64,000 nucleotides of DNA, from positions 32,389,963 through 32,453,962 of the forward strand of contig OX638133.1 of the NCBI GenBank assembly GCA_951804985.1, written 5' to 3'. Shown piece by piece: positions 15,011-24,723 of the stretch. The stretch is from Dryomyza anilis. Its lineage: Eukaryota > Arthropoda > Insecta > Diptera > Dryomyzidae. Each line of letters opens with the position of its first letter. Position 1 is the stretch's first letter. Both the position numbers and the translations under genes were made by a program. Under the pieces are notes generated by a model. The model was not told where the DNA came from. It did no database searches and worked only from the letters and a program-made list of their open reading frames with translations.

Positions 15011-18000
15011 CCAATTAATGAAATTAAAGAAAAATAGATTTTCAAAACCTGATTATTACGAAACCCATCGATCGAATTATATGAAATTTATGGTGAAAAA
15101 TAGGGTATTCAGTGTCTATAAAATGCGCCTACTTTCAACCCTCTAGAACGCTCCGTTTAGGAGTTATGGCCAATTAAAGAAATTAAAGAAAAATAGATTT
15201 TCAAAACCTGATTATTCCGAAAAACACCAAACGAATTATATGAAATTTATGGTGAAAAATAGGGTATTCAGTGTCTATAAAATGCGCCTACTTTCAACCC
15301 TCTAGGACGCTCCGTTTAGGAGTTATGGCCAATTAAAGAAATTAAAGAAAAATAGATTTTCAAAACCTGATTATTCCGAAACCCATCGATCGAATTATAT
15401 GAAATTTATAATGAGAAATAGGGCATTCAGTGTCTATAAAATGCGCCTACTTTCAACCCTCTAGATTTTCAAAACCTGATTATTCCGAAAAACACCAAAC
15501 GAATTATATGAAATTTATGGTGAAAAATAGGGTATTCAGTGTCTATAAAATGCGCCTACTTTCAACCTTCTAGAACGCTCCGTTTAGGAGTTATGGCCAA
15601 TTAAAGAAATTAAAGAAAAATAGATTTTCAAAACCTGATTATTTCGAAACCCATCGATCGAATTATATGAAATTTATGGTGAAAAATAGGGTATTCAGTG
15701 TCTATAAAATGCGCCTACTTTCAACCCTCTAGAACGCTCCGTTTAGGAGTTATGGCCAATTAAAGAAATTAAAGAAAAATAGATTTTCAAAACCTGATTA
15801 TTCCGAAAAACACCAACCGAATTATATGAAATTTATGGTGAAAAATAGGGTATTCAGTGTCTATAAAATGCGCCTACTTTCAACCCTCTAGGACGCTCCG
15901 TTTAGGAGTTATGGCCAATTAAAGAAATTAAAGAAAAATAGATTTTCAAAACCTGATTATTCCGAAACCCATCGATCGAATTATATGAAATTTATAATGA
16001 AAAATAGGGCATTCAGTGTCTATAAAATGCGCCTACTTTCAACCCTCTAGAACGCTCCGTTTAGGAGTTATGGCCAATTAAAGAAATTAAAGAAAAATAG
16101 ATTTTCAAAACCTGATTATTCCGAAAAACACCAACCGAATTATATGAAATTTATGGTGAAAAATAGGGTATTCAGTGTCTATAAAATGCGCCTACTTTCA
16201 ACCCTCTAGGACGCTCCGTTTAGGAGTTATGGCCAATTAAAGAAATTAAAGAAAAATAGATTTTCAAAACCTGATTATTTCGAAACCCATCGATCGAATT
16301 ATATGAAATTTATGGTGAAAAATAGGGTATTCAGTGTCTATAAAATGCGCCTACTTTCAACCCTCTAGGACGCTCCGTTTAGGAGTTATGGCCAATTAAA
16401 GAAATTAAAGAAAAATAGATTTTCAAAACCTGATTATTCCGAAAAACACCAACCGAATTATATGAAATTTATGGTGAAAAATAGGGTATTCAGTGTCTAT
16501 AAAATGCGCCTACTTTCAACCCTCTAGAACGCTCCGTTTAGGAGTTATGGCCAATTAAAGAAATTAAAGAAAAATAGATTTTCAAAACCTGATTATTTCG
16601 AAACCCATCGATCGAATTATATGAAATTTATGGTGAAAAATAGGGTATTCAGTGTCTATAAAATGCGCCTACTTTCAACCCTCTAGGACGCTCCGTTTAG
16701 GAGTTATGGCCAATTAAAGAAATTAAAGAAAAATAGATTTTCAAAACCTGATTATTTCGAAACCCATCTATCGAATTATATGAAATTTATAATGAAAAAT
16801 AGGGCATTCAGTGTCTATAAAATGCGCCTACTTTCAACCCTCTAGGACGCTCCGTTTAGGAGTTATGGCCAATTAAAGAAATTAAAGAAAAATAGATTTT
16901 CAAAACCTGATTATTCCGAAACCCATCGATCGAATTATATGAAATTTATGGTGAAAAATAGGGTATTCAGTGTCTATAAAATGCGCCTACTTTCAACCCT
17001 CTAGAACGCTCCGTTTAGGAGTTATGGCCAATTAAAGAAATTAAAGAAAAATAGATTTTCAAAACCTGATTATTCCGAAAAACACCAAACGAATTATATG
17101 AAATTTATGTTGAAAAATAGGGTATTCAGTGTCTATAAAATGCGCCTACTTTCAACCCTCTAGGACGCTCCGTTTAGGAGTTATGGCCAATTAAAGAAAT
17201 TAAAGAAAAATAGATTTTCAAAACCTGATTATTACGAAACCCATCGATCGAATTATATGAAATTTATAATGAGAAATAGGGCATTCGATCGAATTATATG
17301 AAATTTATAATGAGAAATAGGGCATTCAGTGTCTATAAAATGCGCCTACTTTCAACCCTCTAGGACGCTCCGTTTAGGAGTTATGGCCAATTAAAGAAAT
17401 TAAAGAAAAATAGATTTGCAAAACCTGATTATTTCGAAACCCATCGATCGAATTATATGAAATTTATGGTGAAAAATAGGGTGTTCATTGTCTATAAAAT
17501 GCGCCTACTTTCAACCCTCTAGAACGCTCCGTTTAGGAGTTATGGCCAATTAAAGAAATTAAAGAAAAATAGATTTTCAAAACCTGATTATTCCGAAACC
17601 CATCGATCGAATTATATGAAATTTATGGTGAAAAATAGGGTATTCAGTCTCTATAAAATGCGCCTACTTTCAACCCTCTAGAACGCTCCGTTTAGGAGTT
17701 ATGGCCAATTAAAGAAATTAAAGAAAAATAGATTTTCAAAACCTGATTATTCCGAAACCCATCGATCGAATTATATGAAATTTATAATGAAAAATGGGCA
17801 TTCAGTGTCTATAAAATGCGGCTACTTTCAACCCTCTAGGACGCTCCGTTTAGGAGTTATGGCCAATTAAAGAAATTAAAGAAAAATAGATTTTCAAAAC
17901 CTGATTATTCCGAAACCCATCGATCGAATTATATGAAATTTATAATGAAAAATAGGGCATTCAGTGTCTATAAAATGCGCCTACTTTCAACCCTCTAGGA

Positions 18001-19020
18001 CGCTCCGTTTAGGAGTTATGGCCAATTAAAGAAATTAAAGAAAAATAGATTTTCAAAACCTGATTATTCCGAAACCCATCGATCGAATTATATGAAATTT
18101 ATAATGAAAAATAGGGCATTCAGTGTCTATAAAATGCGCCTACTTTCAACCCTCTAGGACGCTCCGTTTAGGAGTTATGGCCAATTAAAGAAATTAAAGA
18201 AAAATAGATTTTCAAAACCTGATTATTCCGAAACCCAAACCCAGAGAAATAGGGCATTCAGTGTCTATAAAATGCGCCTACTTTCAACCCTCTAGGACGC
18301 TCCGTTTAGGAGTTATGGCCAATTAAAGAAATTAAAGAAAAATAGATTTTCAAAACCTGATTATTCCGAAACCCATCGTTCGAATTATATGAAATTTATA
18401 ATGAAAAATAGGGCATTCAGTGTCTATAAAATGCGCCTACTTTCAACCCTCTAGGACGCTCCGTTTAGCAGTTATGGCCAATTAAAGAAATTAAAGAAAA
18501 ATAGATTTTCAAAACCTGATTATTCCGAAAAACACCATACGAATTATATGAAATTTATGGTGAAAAATAGGGCATTCAGTGTCTATAAAATGCGCCTACT
18601 TTCAACCCTCTAGGACGCTCCGTTTAGGAGTTATGGCCAATTAAAGAAATTAAAGAAAAATAGATTTTCAAAACCTGATTATTCCGAAACCCATCGTTCG
18701 AATTATATGAAATTTATAATGAAAAATAGGGCATTCAGTGTCTATAAAATGCGCCTACTTTCAACCCTCTAGGACGCTCCGTTTAGCAGTTATGGCCAAT
18801 TAAAGAAATTAAAGAAAAATAGATTTTCAAAACCTGATTATTCCGAAAAAAACCAAACGAATTATATGAAATTTATGGTGAAAAATAGGGCATTCAGTGT
18901 CTATAAAATGCGCCTACTTTCAACCCCCTAGGACGCTCCGTTTAGGAGTTATGGCCAATTAAAGAAATTATAGAAAAATAGATTTTTCAAAACCTGATTA
19001 TTCCGAAAAACACTGATCGA

Positions 19021-20640
19021 ATTATATGAAATTTAACCCCCTAGGACGCTCCGTTTAGGAGTTATGGCCAATTAAAGAAATTAAAGAAAAATAGATTTTC
19101 AAAACCTGATTATTCCGAAAAACACCAAACGATTTATATGAGATTTATAGTGAAAATAGGGCATTCAGTGTCTATAAAATGCGCCTACTTTCAACCCTCT
19201 AGGACGCTACGTTTAGGAGTTATGGCCAATTAAAGAAATTAAAGAAAAATAGATTTTCAAAACCTGATTATTTCGAAACCCATCGATCGAATTATATGAA
19301 ATTTATAATGAAAAATAAGGCATTCAGTGTCTATAAAATGCGCCTAGTTTCAACCCTCTAGGACGCTCCGTTTAGGAGTTATGGCCAATTAAAGAAATTA
19401 AAGAAAAATATATTTTCAAAACCTGATTATTCCGAAAAACACCAAACGATTTATATGAGATTTATAGTGAAAAATAGGGCATTCAGTATCTATAAAATGC
19501 ACCTACTTTCAACCCTCTAGGACGCTCCGTTTAGGAGTTATGGCCAATTAAAGAAATTAAAGAAAAATAGATTTTCAAAACCTGATTATTCCGAAAAACA
19601 CCAAACGATTTATATGAAATTTATAGTGAAAAATAGGGCATTCAGTCTCTATAAAATGCGCCTACTTTCAACCCCCTAGGACGCTCCGTTTAGGAGTTAT
19701 GGCCAATTAAAGAAATTATAGAAAAATAGATTTTCAAAACCTGATTATTCCGAAAAACACTGATCGAATTATATGAAATTTAACCCCCTAGGACGCTCCG
19801 TTTAGGAGTTATGGCCAATTAAAGAAATTAAAGAAAAATAGATTTTCAAAACCTGATTATTCCGAAAAACACCAAACGATTTATATGAGATTTATAGTGA
19901 AAAATAGGGCATTCAGTATCTATAAAATGCACCTACTTTCAACCCTCTAGGACGCTCCGTTTAGGAGTTATGGCCAATTAAAGAAATTAAAGAAAAATAG
20001 ATTTTCAAAACCTGATTATTCCGAAAAACACCAAACGATTTATATGAAATTTATAGTGAAAAATAGGGCATTCAGTCTCTATAAAATGCGCCTACTTTCA
20101 ACCCCCTAGGACGCTCCGTTTAGGAGTTATGGCCAATTAAAGAAATTATAGAAAAATAGATTTTCAAAACCTGATTATTCCGAAAAACACTGATCGAATT
20201 ATATGAAATTTAACCCCCTAGGACGCTCCGTTTAGGAGTTATGGCCAATTAAAGAAATTAAAGAAAAATAGATTTTCAAAACCTGATTATTCCGAAAAAC
20301 ACCAAACGATTTATATGAGATTTATAGTGAAAAATAGGGCATTCAGTATCTATAAAATGCACCTACTTTCAACCCTCTAGGACGCTCCGTTTAGGAGTTA
20401 TGGCCAATTAAAGAAATTAAAGAAAAATAGATTTTCAAAACCTGATTATTCCGAAAAACACCAAACGATTTATATGAGATTTATAGTGAAAAATAGGGCA
20501 TTCAGGGTCTATAAAATGCGCCTACTTTCAACCCTCTAGGACGCTCCGTTTAAAAGTTATGGGCAATTAAAGAAATTAAAGAAAAATAGCTTTACAAAAC
20601 CTGATTATTACGAATCCCACTGATCGAATTATGTGAAATT
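19021..20640. repeat. Short-period higher-order repeat at the satellite edge (430 bp)
   Basis: A truncated monomer that jumps from GAATTATATGAAATTTAA straight to CCCCCTAGGACG occurs at about 19031, 19778 and 20208. The last two are 430 bp apart, which is two full monomers plus a 112-bp partial one. The first spacing, 747 bp, is 430 plus two further monomers. The same neighbouring variants (CAGTATCTATAAAATGCACC, GATTTATATGAGATTTATAG) are carried along. From 20520 to 20901 the units become irregular, as is usual at a satellite border. Confidence 0.75.
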
Positions 20641-20901
20641 TACAGTGAAAAATGTGGCATTCAGTGTCTATAAAAAGCCACTGATCGAATTATATGAAAT
20701 TTAACCCTCTAGGACGCTCCGTTTAGAAGTTATGGGCAATTAAAGAAATTAAAGAAAAATAGATTTTCAAAACCTGATTATTCCGAAACCCACTGATCTA
20801 ATTATATGAAATTTACAGTGAAAAATATGGCATTCAGTGTCTATAAAAAGCGACTACTTTCAACCCTCTAGGTCGTTTAGGAGTTATGGCCAATTAAAGA
20901 A

Positions 20902-21366
20902 TTGCAAAACATAAATAAAACTATAAACAAAAACAAAATAAACAGCTACGCTTAAAAAAATGGGTTAAAAAACAAAAAAAAAACGGTGGAAATTGGAATG
21001 AGAACTGAATTTTTGATTTATTCTATTTTAAATACGAAGTTAAAATGTAACTTAAGTTGTGCAAATTTTAAATGGAAAAATCTTAATACCAGTTGGAAAT
21101 AGGAAAATTGTAGGAGAATGAACCTAGTCTTGTCGAATAAGAACCTTTATAATCTACCTGTAAGTTTTTTTTTTAATCCGTTAGTGGTTTGAGCTTTTTT
21201 ATTTACGATTGTATTTGGTCTTTTGGTATTGTGTTAATTTCTGTGTTCTTTTCATATCATTTTTTCATTTATTTTAATTTTCGAATTCCTTTGCTATTTC
21301 TGCCTTTATTAAATAATATGTCTTTTTCTTTGTTAGTAAAATCTTATTGGCCAAATACACAATTAC
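20902..21366. other. Satellite flank, AT-rich, no gene seen
   Basis: The satellite stops in GGCCAATTAAAGAA and passes without a junction motif into A-rich unique-looking sequence. From about 21200 to 21366, past the last recognisable EFL1 exon on the minus strand, no further EFL1 exon could be read. Small open frames here have no recognisable content. Confidence 0.6.
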
Positions 21367-22336
21367 CTGGAAACTTCTCCTTGACCTTGCGTATGGCAAT
21401 AATGTCATAAATACTGCAGATATTCTCCAGTACAAACTGCAGAAACATCGGCTTTTTGGCCTTCTCTTGCGCCCCGGCGCTGGCGCATTTCTTTTTTTGT
21501 ATTATAGTAGAAATCTCCCTACAGTGCCTGCTGCAGATCCGCGTCTGACATGCCTAAGCGCTCGCCAACGGAAAGTATAAAATAGAATCGACGACATCCT
21601 CCAAGGCAGATTCGCAGTTATCCTTTTATAGCGGAATATTAAAATAAATATTTTATATAAAACTTGTATAATACAAATTATTTAGATACCCTCTTGCTTA
21701 TGTCATCTTTGGCCAGCACATCAGAGGCAAATACACTCCCCAACACCGCATTGACCTGCCTTAGCACTTGAGATGTGAAAATACGCATCAAGCGGTGTCA
21801 TTTTCTTCTTCATTATGAGACGATCAATTTTTTCAAAAGCAGCACGGGTTTTAGCTGTTCCGCGTATGTCTGCTGCAGGCATGCGCGCGTCTGTGATCCA
21901 ACACCCTCGAGCACATCCACCTAAAATGATTAAATATTCTATATAGTAAATTCAACCTTGTGAGATATATGTTTTTGCAATACGTACTACAATGATTGCA
22001 CCATCGCAGAGACGCACTGCCGTAGACATCTCACTGGAGAAGTCTACGTGGCTTGGTGAATCAATTAAGTTGATCAGCTGATCGCGCTGCTGTTCACCAC
22101 CGCAATAATGCAGCGAAATGCTGATACTTTTCATTGTTATGAAAATGCTCGTCCTGACAATTGTCCATGTAACGTAGTTTGCCCGCCATGCGCTGCGATA
22201 TGATAGCATTACTGGCGACCAGAGAATCCGCAAACGTTGTCTTGCCATGATCGACATGCGCTAGAATACAAATGTTTTGCACATTTGATTTGTTTTTTTG
22301 CAGCTGCACTAAATCGTTTATATCAACCACAGGCAC
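21367..22336 (-). pseudogene. Decayed copy of elongation factor-like GTPase 1 (EFL1/Ria1), 5' part
   Basis: Intact EFL1 is the cytoplasmic EF-2-like GTPase that, with SBDS, releases eIF6 from 60S subunits. Three minus-strand exons are visible: 22336-21988, 21920-21690 and 21622-21367. They are separated by two GT...AG introns of 67 nt each, so this is a genomic copy, not a processed one. The start reads [13 protein letters not shown], and the P-loop AHVDHGKTT is intact. Damage is clear. After YMDN-C-QDE, the switch I QERGIT region is replaced by a shorter sequence that shifts the frame. The DxPG motif reads DSPSHVDF. Single-base losses occur near 21833 and 21805. About 30 codons are missing after SILYF in exon 3. 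A tryptophan codon is TAG before GDFYYN, and a further frameshift follows. Recognisable exon 3 text includes AQEKAKKPMF and FVLEN. The remaining three quarters of the protein are absent. Confidence 0.9.
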
Positions 22337-22768
22337 TTTTAATTTGAATTTTGTCTATTTCTAGTAATTTTCGTGGGAAAATCTTCAAATTGTCGCTACA
22401 ATAACTTTATTCCAACTAAACGTTCTTCTTCGCGCACGTGTTTTGTTTACATTCAATCATTTCGCGAAACAGCGGTTTTTATTTGGGTCGCATTCACAAA
22501 TAGTGTTATGCACATTCACAATAGATCGGCAGTAGTTGCCATATTGTTAGAAATATGTGTTATCAGAAATGTTCCCTTTTGAGTATAAATTTAAATTTTG
22601 ACATTTTTTCGTCAAATCAGAGATATAGAGTTTCCATACAGGTGGTTTCGCTGCCACTTTTGTCAAATAAATTCAAACTTTTGTTATGTGAAAATTTCAT
22701 TTAATAATGTATTTACCATTAAACATTTGATTTATTATAATATGATATATATTTTATATATGATATTA
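22337..22768. other. Upstream region of the EFL1 pseudogene
   Basis: The first 200 bases include a CGCGCACGTG segment (E-box core CACGTG near 22435) and may be the old EFL1 promoter and 5' UTR, read on the minus strand. There is no TATA box at a fitting distance. The rest is AT-rich and ends in ATAT-rich sequence before the Helitron-like repeat. No other gene was seen. Confidence 0.4.
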
Positions 22769-23957
22769 TCTATATATGTAAAACTCTTGGTCCGTCTGTC
22801 TGTATGTTTGTTCCAGCATCACGTCTAAACCGCTAAACCGATTTAACTGAAATTTTGCATCAGGATACTATGGAGACCGGAGGGTGTCATAGGCTATATA
22901 TGTGCAGGATTGTATAAAGGGGCGTGGCACCTCCCATGCAACCTAAACTTTTAAAACGACATAACTCAGCACATACGCAAGCTAAAAATACGAAACAAAA
23001 AACTCAAATACAAAAAAAAAATACAAAAACTCAAAAACAAATGAAAAAATCAAACACAAAAGTAAAAGCAGAAAACTTAAGCAATAACTGAAAAATAACA
23101 GAAAAATAAAAAAAAGGATAGAAAACAAAATCAACCACACTAAAATTCACCACACTCAAAACACCACACTTAAGTTCACCACACTAAAACTCACCACACA
23201 AAAATTCACCACACTCAAATTCACCACACTAAAATTCACCACACTAAAATTCACCACACTAAAACTAACCACACTAAAATTCACCACACTCAAATTCACC
23301 CACTCAAACTCACCACACTAAAATTCACCACACTAAAACTCACCAAACCAAAATTCACCACACCTAAACTCACAACACCGAATGGGAAAAAATCTACGGG
23401 GAAGAATTCTACGGGAAAGAATTCTACGGGGAAGCACAGCCTGAGAAAAGTTGTTTTAGCGGAGAATTTGTTTGGTTTTGGTTACTACATTTATAAAACC
23501 AATAAAAAAGTCCACAGCGAAGCACGGGTCCCTGATATAAATAATAAAAATGTTCTTTATATTAATATAATTGCTCTATATCCTTATAATAATATAATAG
23601 TTTGGCGCTTCAGTTCTGTATAGAACTTCGGCAGAGCTCTCTCACCATTTTGAGCTGTGCGTGTTATATTTGTACTCAAAGTGGTGGGACCTACAGTTTA
23701 TTGCCGAATCCGAACGGCGGGTGAGAGTTTTTTCATAGTCAATGGTTTTACTCTCGTAGATTTGCCATTTACTGACGAGAGGTAGCGCGGTATAGAAAAA
23801 TGTTTCTATGAAAAGATGTTGTTAGCCCCAGTCCAGTCTTGAACCCGGGACCTTTCGGCTCGCAGTCCAACGCACTAACCACTGAGCTACCGCGGCTACG
23901 CTCTATATCCTTGCATTCACAAAATCTTTGCACGAGTCGTGTACGGGTCCAGCTAGT
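22769..23957 (+). mobile_element. Helitron-like non-autonomous repeat with 15-bp minisatellite (copy 1)
   Basis: The left part carries the conserved-looking block GGTCCGTCTGTCTGTATG followed by AAACCGATTTAACTGAAAT. The middle (about 23130-23380) is a tandem array of a 15-bp unit, TTCACCACACTAAAA. The right part has AGCGAAGCACGGGTCC and ends in CACGAGTCGTG...CCAGCTAGT. The end CTAGT preceded by a short palindrome resembles a Helitron 3' terminus. A second copy of the minisatellite and right part lies at 62387-63175 and ends at the same CTAGT, which fixes the right boundary. A SINE interrupts this copy at 23586-23899. No protein-coding capacity is seen. The Helitron class is inferred and the left end is uncertain. 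Confidence 0.5.
23586..23899 (-). mobile_element. tRNA-derived SINE, full length, with 13-bp target-site duplication
   Basis: Read on the minus strand it starts with a tRNA-like head: GCGGTAGCTCAGTGGTTAG (A box) and GGGTTCAAGACTGG (B box). A body of about 220 bp follows (landmarks ACATCTTTTCATAGAAAC and CCGCCGTTCGGATTCGG). It ends with GCGCCAAACTAT and an ATT-rich tail. GCTCTATATCCTT flanks both sides (23573-23585 and 23900-23912). This direct repeat shows insertion by target-primed reverse transcription into the Helitron-like repeat. The partner LINE is unknown. Confidence 0.92.
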
Positions 23958-24723
23958 ATATATATCATATCATATATGATTTTCTTAGGGGATATTTTAG
24001 TTTTTGGAATGAATAACAAAAACGAACGAATTATTTCATGATTTATGAGCTATTAGATTTGTTATTTTACAATTTGTCATTTTGTGACATTGGTTTTCTC
24101 CATACAAAATCTACAATATAACAATTTTTTATGTTCTCAATTAATTGGTTATATATCCACTAATTAATTTAGAACATAAAAAAATTGTACAAATATATAA
24201 ATGTTCATATCGTTCCATACAAAAAATCAAAAATTATTTACCCCCAATCGTCCTGGTGTTCTAGCACAGTTGTGATTATGCAAAAGCGCATGGTTCTTCT
24301 TTATATCAATTAAAGTTAAGTGTATAAAAAATGTCAAGTTAAACATGTCTCATTTTTAAATGGTAGTGTCTCAAAGTGATGCAAAATTTAAAAACGTAAA
24401 AAAAGGCAAAATTTTATAAACTGAAGAAGGAGGAAAAAACATTTTAATGTTTAATCATCAGAAAATAGTAAATTGTAGTACATATTATACACGGATAGAA
24501 AAGATTTGTTTGAATATGTTTGAATGTAATTAAAAAGTAATACGAAATTACCATACATGTATTAGGAATGAAGTGTAATTAAATTATAATCGAAATTGAA
24601 TTTATTTTTGTTCACGTGTAAACATTATTATATTGTCCAGCAGAATCTGTCAAATTTACCATACATATGTAACAATACCAACCTAAAATTTTAATTGCAT
24701 TTGAATAAAATATTTCTTGGCAA
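23958..24723. other. AT-rich spacer with a short palindrome
   Basis: No gene was seen. 24121-24188 forms a hairpin: ACAATTTTTTATGTTCT pairs with AGAACATAAAAAAATTGT around a loop containing two AATTAATT blocks. It could be a MITE remnant. The rest is low-complexity AT-rich sequence. Confidence 0.5.

Larger units (their letters stand above)
1..20901. repeat. 159-bp satellite DNA array (about 130 monomers)
   Basis: Head-to-tail monomers begin at 1, 160, 319 and so on, giving a 159-bp period. The array runs off the left edge of the window, so its true length is unknown. Each monomer carries the landmarks CTTTCAACCCTCTAGGACGC, TTAAAGAAATTAAAGAAA, CCCATCGATCGAATTATATG and CAGTGTCTATAAAATGCG. Variants include GGTATTC versus GCATTC, TTCGAAACCCATCGATCG versus CCGAAAAACACCAAACG, a 15-bp deletion (CCTGATCGATCGAG, near 1668, 4991, 5612, 8424 and 9045) and a 9-bp deletion (near 6040, 6517 and 9641). 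159 is 53 codons, and in the frame starting ATGAAATTT the only stop per typical unit is the TAG of CTCTAG. The family is not recognised. Units right of about 18.2 kb are more divergent and the last one is cut at about 20901. Confidence 0.98.

Noticed and set aside
1..20901. CENP-B box in the satellite monomer
   Set aside because: The TTTCGAAACCCATCGATCG segment recalled it, but the essential core positions of the mammalian motif do not fit.
21347..21580. Plus-strand frame of 77 codons
   Set aside because: It is antisense to exon 3 of the EFL1 pseudogene.
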